From Mangrovibrevibacter kandeliae (GTDB lineage: Bacteria > Pseudomonadota > Alphaproteobacteria > Rhizobiales > Rhizobiaceae): 64,000 nucleotides of DNA. The translations under genes were made by a program, and so were the position numbers. Location of the stretch: the NCBI RefSeq assembly GCF_024519155.1, contig NZ_JANIFJ010000008.1:1-64000 (forward strand). The letters are read 5' to 3'. Positions 40,575-51,745 of this stretch are shown piece after piece. Within the stretch, counting starts at the first letter, position 1, and every line of letters starts with the position of its first letter. A model generated the notes under the pieces. That model searched no databases. It saw nothing but the letters and a program-made list of their open reading frames with translations, and was not told the origin of the DNA.

Positions 40575-42023
40575 ATGAAGCTGGACCGTCTCGCCGAAGG
40601 CATTGCTGACGGTGCCGAAGGATCGCATCCGGAGATCGCCGGCCTGACGGCCGACTCGCGCAAGGTCGGACCCGGGTTCCTGTTCGCGGCGCTGTCCGGC
40701 ACGAAGGCGGACGGCACCGGCTTCGTCGCAGACGCGCTGGCCCGCGGCGCCGCGGCCATCCTCGTCGCGCGCGATGCCGACGTCGATGCGCCCCTGCCGG
40801 TGCTGCGCGCCGACAACCCGCGCAAGGCGCTCGCGCTGATGGCCGCGCGCTTCTACGGCAAGCAGCCGGAGACGGTGGTGGCGGTCACCGGCACCAGCGG
40901 CAAGACCTCGATCGCGGCCTTCACTCGGCAGATCTGGACCGCCGCCGGCCTGCCGGCCGCCTCGATCGGCACCACCGGCGTCGTGTCGCCGACGCGCGAC
41001 GACTACGGCACGCTGACGACGCCCGACCCGGTGGAACTCGCCGCCCTGATGCGCGACCTCGCCGAGGAGGGCGTCACGCACGCCGCGATGGAGGCGTCGA
41101 GCCACGGCCTCGACCAGCGACGCCTCGATGGCGTGCGGCTCGCCGCCGGCGCCTTCAGCAATCTCGGCCGCGACCACATGGACTACCATCCGACCGCGGG
41201 GGAGTACTTCGCCGCCAAGATGCGCCTGTTCGACACGCTGCTGCCGAAGGGCGCGCCGGCGGTCATCTTCGCCGACGACCCATGGTCCGAAGGCGCGATC
41301 GACGTTGCGACGAATGCCGGTCTTTCGGTGATGACGGTCGGCCGCCGCGGGTCGGGCCTGATCCTGAAGCGGCTCGAGCACGAGCGCACCCGCCAGATCG
41401 CCGAGATCGAGGCCGCTGGTCGGATCCACCGCGTCGTGCTGCCGCTCGCCGGCGAGTTCCAGATGTACAACGCGCTGGTGGCCGCCGGGCTCGCGATCGC
41501 GACCGGCACGCCGGTCGAAACCGCGCTCGGCGCGCTCGAAGAGATCAAGGGTGCGAGCGGGCGCCTCGATCTCGCGGGGACGACGCCGTCCGGCGCGCCC
41601 GTCTATGTCGATTACGCGCACAAGCCGGAGGCGCTCGAAAACGTCCTGACGTCCGTGCGTCCCTTCACCACCGGCCGGGTGATCGTCGTCTTCGGCTGCG
41701 GCGGCGACCGCGACCGCGGCAAGCGCCCGATCATGGGCGAGATCGCCGGCCGCCTCGCCGACATCGCGATCCTCACCGACGACAACCCGCGCACCGAGGA
41801 CCCCGCCGCCATCCGGGCCGAGGTGAAGGAGGGCGCGGCCAACCTCGTCGAGATCGGCGACCGGCGCGAGGCGATCCGCCACGCGGTGGCGGCGGCGGCG
41901 GGCGGCGACACCGTCATCGTCGCCGGCAAGGGCCACGAGAACGGCCAGCTGATCGGCACGATCAACCACCCCTTCAGCGACCACGCCGAGGTGCGGCGCG
42001 CGATCGAGGAAACCGTCCGATGA
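40575..42023 (+). CDS. murE: UDP-MurNAc-tripeptide synthetase MurE (meso-DAP adding)
   Basis: 482 residues. Mur ligase layout: N-terminal UDP-binding domain with [17 protein letters not shown] site TGTSGKTS at about 108-115, and the C-terminal domain with the D-N-P-R motif in [10 protein letters not shown], which marks enzymes that add meso-diaminopimelate rather than lysine. The ATG at 40575 lies 73 bases after ftsI. The stop overlaps the murF start (ATGA). It ligates the third residue of the stem peptide. Confidence 0.96.
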   Translation: MKLDRLAEGIADGAEGSHPEIAGLTADSRKVGPGFLFAALSGTKADGTGFVADALARGAAAILVARDADVDAPLPVLRADNPRKALALMAARFYGKQPETVVAVTGTSGKTSIAAFTRQIWTAAGLPAASIGTTGVVSPTRDDYGTLTTPDPVELAALMRDLAEEGVTHAAMEASSHGLDQRRLDGVRLAAGAFSNLGRDHMDYHPTAGEYFAAKMRLFDTLLPKGAPAVIFADDPWSEGAIDVATNAGLSVMTVGRRGSGLILKRLEHERTRQIAEIEAAGRIHRVVLPLAGEFQMYNALVAAGLAIATGTPVETALGALEEIKGASGRLDLAGTTPSGAPVYVDYAHKPEALENVLTSVRPFTTGRVIVVFGCGGDRDRGKRPIMGEIAGRLADIAILTDDNPRTEDPAAIRAEVKEGAANLVEIGDRREAIRHAVAAAAGGDTVIVAGKGHENGQLIGTINHPFSDHAEVRRAIEETVR

Positions 42024-43477
42024 CCGCCTGGCTCTGGGAAACCGACGCTCTGGTCGCGGCGCTCGGCGGGCGGCCGATCGGCAGCCTGCCGGCGGGCATC
42101 ACCGGCATTTCGATCGACAGCCGCAGCCTGTCGGAGGGGGAGGCCTTCTTCGCCATCAAGGGCGACCGCTTCGACGGCCACAACTTCCTGACCGCAGCCA
42201 GTGCCGCGGGCGCGGGCCTGATGGTGGTGGCCGAGCGCAAGCTGCCGGCCCTCGGCCGCGTGCAGGCGCCGATGATCGTCGTCGAGGACGTGCTGCAGGC
42301 GCTCGTCCGGCTCGGCGACGCCTCGCGCGCCCGCTCCAAGGCGCAGATCGTGGCCGTCACCGGCAGCGTCGGCAAGACCACGACGAAGGAGGCTCTGCGC
42401 CATGCGCTCGCGGCCTCGGGACCGGTGCACGCCTCCGCGGCGTCGTTCAACAATCACTGGGGCGTGCCGCTGAGCCTCGCCCGCATGCCGGCCGAGACGC
42501 GCTACGGCGTCTTCGAGATCGGCATGAACCATCCGGACGAGATCCGCCCGCTGGTCAAGCGCGTGCGCCCGCACGTCGCCATCGTCACCCTGATCGCACC
42601 GGCCCATCTCGGACACTTCGCCAGCCTCGACGCGATCGCAGTCGCCAAGGCCGAGATCTTCGAGGGCGTCGTGCCGGGCGGCACGGCACTCCTCAATGCC
42701 GACGATCCGCAGTTGCCGCGCCTGACCGCACTGGCGCAGGCCGCGGGCGTGACCAACGTGCGCACCTTCGGCGAGAGCCAGGGCGCCGACGTGCGGCTGA
42801 CGGCATTTCTTCCGGACGCCGAGGGCTCGGAGGCCATCGTCGAGGTCGGCGGACGTGTCCTCGAGCTGCGCCTCGCCGCCGCCGGCCGGCACATCGCGCA
42901 GAACGTCCTCGCCGTCCTCGGCGCCGCCGATCTCGTCGGCGCCGATGTCGAGGCCGGCGCCGCGGCGCTGTCGACCTGGCGCGCCGGCAAGGGACGCGGG
43001 GCACGCCTGCGCCTGGCAGCGCCGGATGGCGAGATCGTGCTGATCGACGAGAGCTACAATGCCAATCCGGCCTCCATGCGCGCGGCGATCGCCCTGCTCG
43101 CCGCGACCGAGCCGGGCGAGGGCGGGCGGCGCATCGCCGTCCTCGGCGACATGCTGGAGCTCGGCGATCGCTCGGCCGCGCTGCATGCCGAACTCGCCGG
43201 GGCGCTGCGGGAGGCGGGCATCGACCGGGTCCATCTGGCGGGCGAGGAGATGAAGGCGCTGGACACCGCCCTCGCGGGAGAACTCGGCTGCACCTGGCAC
43301 GCCAGCACAGACGAGCTTGGCGCAAGCCTCGCGTCGCATATGCGAGGCGGGGACGCCGTCATGATCAAGGCCTCGAACAGTATCGGCTTTGCCAGGGTCG
43401 TCGAGCGGCTGGCGGAGAGCTTCGCGCCGGCGACGGCCGCGACCGACGCTGCGTCCTCCATGCGTCAAGGAGTCTGA
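42020..43477 (+). CDS. murF: UDP-MurNAc-pentapeptide synthetase MurF
   Basis: 485 residues from ATG 42020. Mur ligase signatures: [25 protein letters not shown] (quoted in part as SIDSRSL and [11 protein letters not shown]), ATP loop [33 protein letters not shown] and [14 protein letters not shown]. It adds D-Ala-D-Ala, made by Ddl from the same cluster, to the tripeptide. It overlaps murE by four bases and precedes mraY by five. Confidence 0.96.
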   Translation: MTAWLWETDALVAALGGRPIGSLPAGITGISIDSRSLSEGEAFFAIKGDRFDGHNFLTAASAAGAGLMVVAERKLPALGRVQAPMIVVEDVLQALVRLGDASRARSKAQIVAVTGSVGKTTTKEALRHALAASGPVHASAASFNNHWGVPLSLARMPAETRYGVFEIGMNHPDEIRPLVKRVRPHVAIVTLIAPAHLGHFASLDAIAVAKAEIFEGVVPGGTALLNADDPQLPRLTALAQAAGVTNVRTFGESQGADVRLTAFLPDAEGSEAIVEVGGRVLELRLAAAGRHIAQNVLAVLGAADLVGADVEAGAAALSTWRAGKGRGARLRLAAPDGEIVLIDESYNANPASMRAAIALLAATEPGEGGRRIAVLGDMLELGDRSAALHAELAGALREAGIDRVHLAGEEMKALDTALAGELGCTWHASTDELGASLASHMRGGDAVMIKASNSIGFARVVERLAESFAPATAATDAASSMRQGV

Positions 43478-43482
43478 CCGTC

Positions 43483-44565
43483 GTGCTCGCCTATCTCGGA
43501 CAGTTCGCCGGCGAAGTTCAGATGTTCAACGTCTTCCGGTACATCACCTTCCGGACCGGCGGGGCGATGATCACCTCGTTCATCACCGTCTTCCTGTTCG
43601 GGCCCGCGGTCATCGCGAGCCTGCGGGTGCGCCAGGGCAAGGGTCAGCCGATCCGCGCCGACGGGCCCCAGACCCACTTCAAGAAGGCCGGCACGCCGAC
43701 CATGGGCGGCCTGATGATCCTGACCGGTCTGCTGGTCTCCACCCTGATCTGGGCCGATCTCCTCAATCTCTACGTGTGGGCCGTCGTCCTGGTCACGGTC
43801 GGGTTCGGCGCGATCGGCTTCTACGACGACTACCTCAAGGTCACCAAGCAGAGCCACAAGGGCTTCTCGGGCCGGGCCCGTCTCGGCCTCGAGTTTCTGA
43901 TCGCGGGCGTTGCCAGTGCGCTGATCGTCTGGGCCGGCACCGGCAGCTTCGCCTCGTCGCTGGCCTTTCCCTTCGTCAAGGAGCTCTTGATCGATCTCGG
44001 CTGGTTCTACGTCGTCTTCGCCGCCTTCGTGGTGGTGGCCTCGGCCAATGCGGTGAACCTCACCGACGGCCTCGACGGCCTCGCCATCGTGCCGATCATG
44101 ATCGCCTCGGCGGCACTCGGGCTGATCGCGTATCTGGCGGGCAACGTGAACTTCGCCAACTACCTGCAGATCCACTACGTCATCGGCACCGGGGAACTCG
44201 CGGTGTTGTGCGGCGCGGTGATCGGTGCCGGCCTCGGCTTTCTCTGGTTCAATGCACCGCCTGCCGCGATCTTCATGGGCGACACCGGCTCGCTGGCGCT
44301 CGGCGGTCTGACCGGCACCATCGCCGTCGCCACCAAGCACGAGATCGTCCTCGCCATCATCGGCGGGCTGTTCGTGATCGAGGCGATGTCGGTGATCATC
44401 CAGGTCGCCTCGTTCAAGCTGACCGGCAAGCGCGTCTTCCTGATGGCGCCGATCCACCATCACTTCGAGAAGCTCGGCTGGACCGAGAGCCAGGTCGTGG
44501 TGCGCTTCTGGATCATCGCGCTGATGCTCGCCTTCGTCGGCCTCACCACGCTGAAGCTGAGGTAG
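43483..44565 (+). CDS. mraY: Phospho-MurNAc-pentapeptide transferase MraY
   Basis: 360 residues, GTG start at 43483 with AAGGAG ten bases upstream. It is a polytopic enzyme with about ten membrane helices. Active-site signatures: [19 protein letters not shown] with the D-D pair, [22 protein letters not shown] and the [13 protein letters not shown] loop. It transfers phospho-MurNAc-pentapeptide to undecaprenyl phosphate, giving lipid I at the inner membrane. Confidence 0.97.
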   Translation: MLAYLGQFAGEVQMFNVFRYITFRTGGAMITSFITVFLFGPAVIASLRVRQGKGQPIRADGPQTHFKKAGTPTMGGLMILTGLLVSTLIWADLLNLYVWAVVLVTVGFGAIGFYDDYLKVTKQSHKGFSGRARLGLEFLIAGVASALIVWAGTGSFASSLAFPFVKELLIDLGWFYVVFAAFVVVASANAVNLTDGLDGLAIVPIMIASAALGLIAYLAGNVNFANYLQIHYVIGTGELAVLCGAVIGAGLGFLWFNAPPAAIFMGDTGSLALGGLTGTIAVATKHEIVLAIIGGLFVIEAMSVIIQVASFKLTGKRVFLMAPIHHHFEKLGWTESQVVVRFWIIALMLAFVGLTTLKLR

Positions 44566-44570
44566 GCTGG

Positions 44571-45965
44571 ATGATCCCCGTCTCCGCCTTTGCCGGGAAG
44601 ACCGTCGCCCTCTTCGGACTGGGTGGCTCGGGGCGGGCGACCGCCGAGGCGCTGATCGCCGGCGGGGCAGTGCTGACCGCCTTCGACGACAATCCGTCCA
44701 CGGTCGAGGCGGCGGCGCGGGCGGCGATCCCGACCGGCGACCTGCATCGGCTGGACTGGACGCGGGTCGACGCGCTGGTGCTGGCGCCGGGCGTGCCGCT
44801 GACCCATCCGAAGCCGCACTGGAGCGTCGACCTCGCCAGGGCCGCGGGCGTGGAGATCATCGGTGACATCGAGCTCTTCGCCCGCGAGCGGGCTTCGCGC
44901 GCGCCGGCGGCGCCGTTCGTCGCCATCACCGGCACCAACGGCAAGTCGACGACGACCGCACTCATCGCCCATTGCCTGACGCATGCCGGCCGCGACACCC
45001 AGCTCGGCGGCAATATCGGCGTCGCGATCCTGACGCTCGAGCCGCCGCGGGCCGACCGCTTCTACGTGGTCGAGTGCTCCTCCTACCAGATCGACCTCGC
45101 GCCGGGACTGCGTCCGTCCGTCGGTCTGCTCCTCAACCTGTCGCCGGACCACCTCGATCGGCACGGCACGATGGAGAACTACGCGGCGATCAAGGCGCGT
45201 CTCGTCGGCCAGTCTGACACGGCCGTCGTCGGCGTCGACGACCCGCACTGCCGGGCGATCGCCGACACGCTGGAGGCGGAGGGTCGTGCGCTGGTGCGGA
45301 TCTCCAAGGAGACGCCGCTCGCCGACGGGGTCTGGTATGACGGCTCGGCGGTGATCCGCAGCGCCGGCGGCGAAACGCGTGCCCGCTACGCCCTGCAGGG
45401 CATCGGTTCGCTGCGCGGTCGCCACAATGGCCAGAACGCTGCTGCGGCCGTTGCCGCGCTGTCCGCCTGCGGCCTGTCCGACGCCGAAATCGCCATGGGG
45501 CTCAGAACCTTCCCGGGGCTCGCGCACCGGATGGAAGAGGTGGCTCGACTCGGCTCCGTGCTTTTCGTCAACGACTCCAAGGCCACCAACGCCGACGCTG
45601 CCGCGCCCGCGCTGGCAGCGTTCGACCGCATCCACTGGATTGCCGGCGGGCTGCCCAAGGCGGGCGGCATCGAGCCGCTGGCGCCGCTCTTTGCGCATGT
45701 CGCCAAGGCCTACCTGATCGGCGAGGCGGCGCCGCTCTTCGCCGCGACGCTCGGCGACCGCGTGCCCTACGAGATCGCCGGCACGCTCGACGTGGCGGTG
45801 TCCCGCGCGGCGCGGGACGCTGCCGCGAGCGGGGCGCCCGAGGTCGTGCTCCTGTCGCCGGCCTGCGCGAGTTTCGACCAGTTCCGCAATTTCGAAGTGC
45901 GTGGCGCCGCATTCCGCGAGGCCGTCGAGCGTATCCCCGAAATCCAACTTCTCCGGAAGGGCTGA
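44571..45965 (+). CDS. murD: UDP-MurNAc-alanine:D-glutamate ligase MurD
   Basis: 464 residues from ATG 44571. The N-terminal Rossmann-like domain has [12 protein letters not shown]. The ATP site is [13 protein letters not shown] (about 119-131). [39 protein letters not shown] and the C-terminal [19 protein letters not shown] (quoted in part) follow. It adds D-glutamate to UDP-MurNAc-L-Ala. A longer upstream open frame overlaps mraY in another frame and is not real. Confidence 0.96.
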   Translation: MIPVSAFAGKTVALFGLGGSGRATAEALIAGGAVLTAFDDNPSTVEAAARAAIPTGDLHRLDWTRVDALVLAPGVPLTHPKPHWSVDLARAAGVEIIGDIELFARERASRAPAAPFVAITGTNGKSTTTALIAHCLTHAGRDTQLGGNIGVAILTLEPPRADRFYVVECSSYQIDLAPGLRPSVGLLLNLSPDHLDRHGTMENYAAIKARLVGQSDTAVVGVDDPHCRAIADTLEAEGRALVRISKETPLADGVWYDGSAVIRSAGGETRARYALQGIGSLRGRHNGQNAAAAVAALSACGLSDAEIAMGLRTFPGLAHRMEEVARLGSVLFVNDSKATNADAAAPALAAFDRIHWIAGGLPKAGGIEPLAPLFAHVAKAYLIGEAAPLFAATLGDRVPYEIAGTLDVAVSRAARDAAASGAPEVVLLSPACASFDQFRNFEVRGAAFREAVERIPEIQLLRKG

Positions 45966-45968
45966 GCC

Positions 45969-47123
45969 ATGACGAGCCGTGTGAAGAACTCGAGGCTGAC
46001 CGACTGGTGGTGGAGCGTCGACCGCTGGTTCCTGGCGGCCTTCCTGACGCTGATGATCGGCGGCCTCGTCCTCTCCTTCGCGGCGAGCCCGTCGGTCGCC
46101 GAGAAGATCGGGCTCGAGCCCTTCCACTTCGTCAAGCGCCACGCGCTGTTCCTGCTGCCCTCGATCGCGGTGATGATCGCGACCTCGATGCTGACGCCGC
46201 GCGGCATCCGGCGCACCGCGCTGATCATGCTCGGCGTCTCGCTCGTGCTGATGGTGCTGGCGCTGTTCTTCGGCACCGAGGTGAAGGGCGCGCGACGCTG
46301 GGTCGACATCGGGCCGCTCTCGATCCAGCCGTCGGAGTTCATGAAGCCCTCCTTCATCGTGATCTGCGCGTGGCTTTTCGCCGAGAAGGCGCGCCGGAGC
46401 GACATTCCGGGCAATCTCTTCGCGCTGATCCTCCTGTTCATCGTCGCGGCGCTCCTGGTGGCGCAGCCCGATCTCGGCCAGACCATCCTGACCACCGCCA
46501 CCTGGGGCGGCCTGTTCTTCATGGCCGGCATGCCCTGGCTCTGGATCGCGTTTCTCGGCGGCTGCGCCGCGGCGGGCCTCGTCGGGGCCTATACGGTCTT
46601 CCCGCACGTCGCGAGCCGCATCGACCGCTTCTGGACCGGCGAGGGCGACACCTTCCAGACCGACACGGCGCGCGAGGCGATCATGCGCGGCGGCTGGCTC
46701 GGCCAGGGGCCGGGCGAGGGCACCGTCAAGCGCCTCCTGCCGGACAGCCACACCGACTTCGCCTTCTCGGTGATTGCCGAGGAGTACGGCATTGTCGCCT
46801 GCATGCTGCTCGCCTCGATCTTCTGCTTCATCGTGGTGCGCGGCCTTTCGATCGCGCTCGGCCAGCGCGACCCCTTCGCGCGGCTGGCGATTTCGGGCCT
46901 CGTCTTCCTGTTCGGCCTGCAGTCGATCATCAACATGGCGGTGAACCTCCAGCTGATGCCGGCCAAGGGGATGACGCTGCCCTTCATCTCCTATGGCGGC
47001 TCCTCGATGATGGCGGTTGCCGTCGCCGCCGGCTTCATCCTGGCGCTGACCCGCAAGCGGCCGGAGAACCGCTCCCAGACCGACCACCTGATCTATCGCA
47101 CCGCTGCGCTGCACGGTGTATGA
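45969..47123 (+). CDS. ftsW: SEDS peptidoglycan glycosyltransferase FtsW
   Basis: A 384-residue polytopic SEDS protein with about ten membrane helices. Signatures: GARRWVDIGPLSIQPSEFMKP, VAQPDLGQTIL, the large periplasmic loop with GWLGQGPGEGTVK, DSHTDFAFSVIAEEYG with the catalytic Asp, and LPFISYGGSSM. It polymerises septal glycan with FtsI. Three bases separate it from murD; an 84-bp gap precedes murG. Confidence 0.96.
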   Translation: MTSRVKNSRLTDWWWSVDRWFLAAFLTLMIGGLVLSFAASPSVAEKIGLEPFHFVKRHALFLLPSIAVMIATSMLTPRGIRRTALIMLGVSLVLMVLALFFGTEVKGARRWVDIGPLSIQPSEFMKPSFIVICAWLFAEKARRSDIPGNLFALILLFIVAALLVAQPDLGQTILTTATWGGLFFMAGMPWLWIAFLGGCAAAGLVGAYTVFPHVASRIDRFWTGEGDTFQTDTAREAIMRGGWLGQGPGEGTVKRLLPDSHTDFAFSVIAEEYGIVACMLLASIFCFIVVRGLSIALGQRDPFARLAISGLVFLFGLQSIINMAVNLQLMPAKGMTLPFISYGGSSMMAVAVAAGFILALTRKRPENRSQTDHLIYRTAALHGV

Positions 47124-47207
47124 CCGGATCGGCCGGCGTCCTGCCCGCAACGGGCGGCGCCGCGCCCGAAGCTGACGCGGCTCGGTCGGCCGCCGTCCGG
47201 AGAGTCT

Positions 47208-48305
47208 ATGCCCGACACCATTCTTCTGTCCGCCGGCGGCACCGGCGGCCATCTGTTCCCGGCCGAGGCGCTGGCCCATGAGCTCAAGGGGCGCGGGTTT
47301 GTCGTCCACCTCGTGACGGACGCGCGCGCCGAGCGCTTCGCCGGCAGCTTTCCGGCCGAGGCGGTCCATACCGTTCCTTCGGCCACCTTCGGCTCGAAGA
47401 ATCCGGTGAGGCTCGCGTCGACGGCCTGGACGCTCCTGTCCGGCTACAGGGCCGCGCGCCGGCTGGTGAAGCGCATCCGACCCGCGGTCGTCGTCGGCTT
47501 CGGCGGCTACCCGACGCTGCCGCCGCTGATGGCGGCGACGAGCCTCGGCGTGCCGTCGCTGGTGCACGAGCAGAATGCCGTCATGGGCCGCGCCAACCGG
47601 ACGCTCGCCGGCCGCGTGCAGGCGATCGCCGGCGGCTTCCTGCGCAAGGCCGGGCCGCACGCGGCCAAGATCGTCGAGGTCGGCAACCCGGTGCGGCCCA
47701 CCGTTCTCGCCGCGGCCGATACCCCCTACACGCCGCCGCAGGCCGACGCGCCGATCCGTCTGCTCGTCTTCGGCGGCAGCCAGGGTGCGCGCTTCTTCTC
47801 CGACATGATCCCTGAGGTGATCGCTCGGCTTCCCGTGCCGCTGCGCGCGCGCCTGTCGATCACGCAGCAGGCCCGGCCGGAGGATCAGGCCCGCGTCAAG
47901 GCGCGCTACGACGCGCTCAACGTGGCGGCCGAGGTCGAGCCCTTCTTCCGCGACCTGCCGGACCGCATGGCGGCGGCTCACCTCGTCCTGTCGCGCTCCG
48001 GCGCCTCCACCGTCCTGGAGCTGTCGGTGATCGGCCGCCCGTCGATCCTCGTGCCGCTGCCCCACGCGCTCGACGACGACCAGGGCCACAACGCCCAACT
48101 TCTCGTCGATGCCGGCGCGGCTCTGATGCGGCGCCAGCCGACGATCGAGGCCGAAGCGTTCGCCGGCGAGCTCGGCGCGCTTCTGGAGGCACCCGAGCGG
48201 CTCGCCGGGATGGCGGCGGCGGCGCGGACCCTCGGGCGCACCAACGCGACCGAGTTGCTTGCCGATCTCGTTGCGTCTATGCGGTCCGGCCATGCAAAAT
48301 CCTGA
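47208..48305 (+). CDS. murG: Undecaprenyl-PP-MurNAc-pentapeptide GlcNAc transferase MurG
   Basis: 365 residues, GT-B fold peripheral membrane glycosyltransferase. N-terminal glycine loop [44 protein letters not shown], and in the C-domain [22 protein letters not shown] and the UDP-GlcNAc site [14 protein letters not shown]. It makes lipid II. murC starts 22 bases after its stop. Confidence 0.96.
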   Translation: MPDTILLSAGGTGGHLFPAEALAHELKGRGFVVHLVTDARAERFAGSFPAEAVHTVPSATFGSKNPVRLASTAWTLLSGYRAARRLVKRIRPAVVVGFGGYPTLPPLMAATSLGVPSLVHEQNAVMGRANRTLAGRVQAIAGGFLRKAGPHAAKIVEVGNPVRPTVLAAADTPYTPPQADAPIRLLVFGGSQGARFFSDMIPEVIARLPVPLRARLSITQQARPEDQARVKARYDALNVAAEVEPFFRDLPDRMAAAHLVLSRSGASTVLELSVIGRPSILVPLPHALDDDQGHNAQLLVDAGAALMRRQPTIEAEAFAGELGALLEAPERLAGMAAAARTLGRTNATELLADLVASMRSGHAKS

Positions 48306-48327
48306 CGCTCCCCAGCGAATCAGCGGC

Positions 48328-49740
48328 ATGAAGATGCCGCCCAACATCGGCGCGGTGCACTTCATCGGCATCGGCGGCATCGGCATGAGCGGCATTGCCG
48401 AAGTGCTGCACAATCTTGGCTACACCGTTCAGGGCTCGGACCAGAACGAGAGCGCCAACGTACAGCGCCTGCGCGAGAAGGGAATCGCGATCGCCATCGG
48501 CCACCGGGCCGAAAATCTCGGCGCGGCCGAGGTTGTCGTCGTCTCCACCGCGATCCGCCGCTCCAATCCGGAGCTCGCCGCCGCGCGCGAGCGCCTTCTC
48601 CCGATCGTGCGCCGGGCCGAGATGCTGGCCGAGCTGATGCGCTTCCGCCAGGCGGTCGCCATCGGCGGCACCCACGGCAAGACCACGACGACATCGATGG
48701 TCGCGGCGCTGCTCGATGCCGGCGGCCTCGATCCGACGGTGATCAACGGCGGCATCATCAACGCCTACGGGACCAACGCCCGGATGGGCGAGGGCAACTG
48801 GATGGTGGTGGAGGCCGACGAATCGGACGGCACCTTCCTGAAGCTGCCGGCGGATGTCGCGATCGTCACCAACATCGATCCCGAGCACCTCGACCACTAC
48901 GGCAGCTTCGACAAGGTCAAGGAGGCCTTCAAGACCTTCGTCGAGAACGTTCCGTTCTATGGCTTCGCCGTGATGTGCCTCGACCATCCCGTCGTGCAGA
49001 CGGTCGTCGCCGAGATCGAGGATCGCCGGGTCATCACCTATGGCGAGAACCTGCAGGCCGACGCCCGCTTCTGCAACGTGCGCCCGGACGGACCGAAGTC
49101 GACCTTCGACGTCGTGCTGCGCGACCGCGTCACCGGTGCCTCTGTCGAGATCACCGACCTGACGCTGCCGATGCCCGGTCGTCACAACGTCTCCAACGCG
49201 ACGGCCGCCATCGCCGTCGCGCACCGCCTCGGCATCTCGCCGGACGACATCCGCAAGGGCCTTGGATCCTTCGGCGGGGTGAAGCGACGCTTCACCTTCA
49301 CCGGCAGCGCCAACGGCGTTGATGTGTATGACGATTACGGCCATCACCCGGTCGAAATCCGCGCGGTCCTGACGGCGGCGCGCGCCTCGGCCAGGGGGCG
49401 GGTCGTCGCCGTCGTCCAGCCGCACCGCTACACCCGCCTGCAGAGCCTGTTCTCCGAGTTCGCGGCGTGCTTCAACGACGCCGATACGGTGATCCTCGCC
49501 CCGGTCTATGCCGCCGGCGAAGACCCGATCGAGTTCGTCAACTCCGAGATGCTGGTCGAGCGCCTCAAGCTCGGCGGCCATCGCGACGCGCGGCTGATCG
49601 ACGGGCCGGAGGAACTGGCGCCGCTGATCCATGGCATCGCGGAGCCAGGCGACATGGTGATCTGCCTCGGCGCCGGGTCCATCACCCAGTGGGCCTACGC
49701 CCTGCCGAAGGACCTCGCGGCGCTCGACGGAACCGCCTGA
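48328..49740 (+). CDS. murC: UDP-MurNAc:L-alanine ligase MurC
   Basis: 470 residues from ATG 48328 ([12 protein letters not shown]), the start seen in relatives; an ATG at 48292 inside murG is a less likely alternative. Signatures: [21 protein letters not shown] loop [49 protein letters not shown] and [10 protein letters not shown]. It adds the first stem-peptide residue. The stop overlaps the murB start (TGATG). Confidence 0.96.
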   Translation: MKMPPNIGAVHFIGIGGIGMSGIAEVLHNLGYTVQGSDQNESANVQRLREKGIAIAIGHRAENLGAAEVVVVSTAIRRSNPELAAARERLLPIVRRAEMLAELMRFRQAVAIGGTHGKTTTTSMVAALLDAGGLDPTVINGGIINAYGTNARMGEGNWMVVEADESDGTFLKLPADVAIVTNIDPEHLDHYGSFDKVKEAFKTFVENVPFYGFAVMCLDHPVVQTVVAEIEDRRVITYGENLQADARFCNVRPDGPKSTFDVVLRDRVTGASVEITDLTLPMPGRHNVSNATAAIAVAHRLGISPDDIRKGLGSFGGVKRRFTFTGSANGVDVYDDYGHHPVEIRAVLTAARASARGRVVAVVQPHRYTRLQSLFSEFAACFNDADTVILAPVYAAGEDPIEFVNSEMLVERLKLGGHRDARLIDGPEELAPLIHGIAEPGDMVICLGAGSITQWAYALPKDLAALDGTA

Positions 49741-50705
49741 TGGACGGTGCCCGGCTGCTGGCGAGCCTCGGCGATCGGCTCGCTTCGATCCGCGGCCGGC
49801 TGACGCCGGATGCGGGCATGGAGAAGATCACCTGGTTCCGCGCCGGCGGACCCGCCGAGCTGCTCTTCCAGCCGGCCGACGAGGAGGATCTCGCCGCCTT
49901 CCTGCGAGCGCTGCCGGAGGAGATTCCGCTCCTCGTCGTCGGCATCGGCTCGAATCTCCTCGTGCGCGACGGCGGCATTGCCGGCGTCGTCGTTCGGCTG
50001 TCGGCCAAAGGCTTTGGCGAGGTCGAGCCGGCGGGCGAGACGCGGCTGCGCGCCGGTGCGGCCACACCGGACAAGCGCGTCGCGGCGGCCGCGCTCGACG
50101 CGGGCCTCTCCGGCTTCCACTTCTACCACGGCATTCCCGGCTCGATCGGCGGCGCGCTGCGCATGAACGCCGGCGCCAACGGCGTCGAGACCCGCGAGCG
50201 CGTGGTCGAGGTGCGGGCGCTCGACCGTCGCGGCGAGCTGCATGTCCTGTCGAATGCCGACATGGGCTACAGCTACCGCCACTCGGAGGCGTCGGAGGAC
50301 CTGATCTTCACCTCCGTTCTTCTCGAGGGCGAGCCGGGCGAGCGCGAGGCGATCCGTGCTGCCATGGACGCCGTGCAGCACCACCGCGAGACGGTGCAGC
50401 CGGTGCGCGAGAAGACCGGCGGCTCGACCTTCAAGAACCCCGAGGGCACCTCGGCCTGGAAGGAGATCGACAGGGCCGGTTGCCGGGGCCTGAGGGTCGG
50501 CGGCGCGCAGATGTCGGAGCTGCACTGCAACTTCATGCTCAACGTCGACGGCGCGAGCGGCCACGACCTGGAACTGCTCGGCGAGACGGTCCGCGCCCGT
50601 GTCCTCGACACCTCGGGGATCGCGCTCGACTGGGAGATCAAGCGGCTCGGCCGCTTCGCCGACGATCGCACGATCACGCCGTTCCTCGACCGGCGGGGCG
50701 GCTAA
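49740..50705 (+). CDS. murB: UDP-N-acetylenolpyruvoylglucosamine reductase MurB
   Basis: 321 residues from ATG 49740. FAD/NADPH enzyme, type without the extra Tyr loop. Signatures: [55 protein letters not shown], and the catalytic Ser in [12 protein letters not shown], ending with [11 protein letters not shown]. It reduces enolpyruvyl-GlcNAc to UDP-MurNAc. It is the last gene of the first dcw half. A 116-bp gap with a CtrA-type box follows. Confidence 0.96.
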   Translation: MDGARLLASLGDRLASIRGRLTPDAGMEKITWFRAGGPAELLFQPADEEDLAAFLRALPEEIPLLVVGIGSNLLVRDGGIAGVVVRLSAKGFGEVEPAGETRLRAGAATPDKRVAAAALDAGLSGFHFYHGIPGSIGGALRMNAGANGVETRERVVEVRALDRRGELHVLSNADMGYSYRHSEASEDLIFTSVLLEGEPGEREAIRAAMDAVQHHRETVQPVREKTGGSTFKNPEGTSAWKEIDRAGCRGLRVGGAQMSELHCNFMLNVDGASGHDLELLGETVRARVLDTSGIALDWEIKRLGRFADDRTITPFLDRRGG

Positions 50706-50749
50706 GCCCGCGCCAGCCCTTACGATTTTATTTCAGATCGCCATAAGGT

Positions 50750-50765
50750 TTAACCATCGTTTAAC
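50750..50765 (+). promoter_or_regulatory. CtrA-type binding box upstream of ddl-ftsQAZ (TTAA-N7-TTAAC)
   Basis: TTAA at 50750-50753, seven bases, TTAAC at 50761-50765. The two halves are also a direct repeat of TTTAACCATC. It is a perfect match to the full CtrA site, 57 bases before the ddl ATG, and marks the start of a separate transcription unit for ddl-ftsQ-ftsA-ftsZ. CtrA is known to control ftsQA and ftsZ in Caulobacter, so the placement is expected in this group. Confidence 0.75.
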
Positions 50766-50821
50766 CATCAGCACGGCATGAATTGATCCAAGCCTCTGCG
50801 GGGATTTGGGATCAGCGGTCG

Positions 50822-51745
50822 ATGGCCAAGCATGTAGCGGTACTGATGGGCGGCTTCTCGTCCGAGCGGCCGGTGAGCCTCGCCTCGGGCGCGGCCTGCG
50901 CCGACGCGCTCGAGGGCGAGGGCTACGCCGTCACCCGCGTCGACGTCGACAGGGACATCGCAAGCGTCCTGAAGGACCTCGGTCCGGACGTCGTCTTCAA
51001 CGCCCTGCACGGACGGTTCGGCGAGGACGGCACGATCCAGGGCGTGCTCGAATTCCTCGAGATCCCCTACACCCATTCGGGCGTCGCGGCCTCGGCGCTG
51101 GCGCTCGACAAGGGGCGCGCGAAGATCATCGCGAAGTCGGTGGGAATCGCCGTCGCCGAAGCCAAGATCATGCCGCGTCTGGACGCCGCGCCCAAGCACG
51201 TCATGCCGCCGCCTTACGTCGTCAAGCCGATCGGCGAGGGGTCGAGCTTCGGAGTCCTCATCGTGCGCGAGGACCAGTCGACGCCGCCGCAGCAGCTGTT
51301 CTCCACCGAGTGGAGCTTCGGCGACACGGTGATGGTGGAGCGCTTCGTGCATGGGCGCGATCTCACCTGCGCCGTCATGGGCGACGTCGCGCTCGGCGTC
51401 TGCGACATCATCTCGGAAGGCCATGCCTTCTACGACTACGACGCCAAGTACGCGCCGGGCGGCTCGCGCCACGTGGTGCCGGCGGACCTGCCCAAGGACA
51501 TCTATCGTCAGGTGCAGGAATGGGCGCTGAAGGCCCATCGTGCCGTCGGCTGCCGGGGCATCTCGCGCTCGGATTTCCGCTACGACGACCGCTTCGGCAA
51601 GAAGGGCGAGCTGATCTGGCTGGAGATCAACACCCAGCCCGGGATGACGCCGACCTCGCTCGTGCCCGACATCGCGGCCGACGCCGGTCATTCCTTCGGC
51701 GACCTCGTGCGCTGGATGGTGGAGGACGCATCATGCCGTCGATGA
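50822..51745 (+). CDS. ddl: D-alanine:D-alanine ligase
   Basis: 307 residues from ATG 50822 ([11 protein letters not shown]). ATP-grasp enzyme: [16 protein letters not shown] at the N-terminus, [54 protein letters not shown] and [16 protein letters not shown] with the metal-binding E and N. It makes D-Ala-D-Ala for MurF. Its 3' end overlaps ftsQ by 13 bases. Confidence 0.96.
   Translation: MAKHVAVLMGGFSSERPVSLASGAACADALEGEGYAVTRVDVDRDIASVLKDLGPDVVFNALHGRFGEDGTIQGVLEFLEIPYTHSGVAASALALDKGRAKIIAKSVGIAVAEAKIMPRLDAAPKHVMPPPYVVKPIGEGSSFGVLIVREDQSTPPQQLFSTEWSFGDTVMVERFVHGRDLTCAVMGDVALGVCDIISEGHAFYDYDAKYAPGGSRHVVPADLPKDIYRQVQEWALKAHRAVGCRGISRSDFRYDDRFGKKGELIWLEINTQPGMTPTSLVPDIAADAGHSFGDLVRWMVEDASCRR

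Noticed and set aside
44460-48413. A 1317-residue open frame on the minus strand opposite murD, ftsW and murG
   Set aside because: It is antisense to canonical dcw genes, has highly repetitive Arg/Asp/His-rich composition, and shows no ribosome site or domain.
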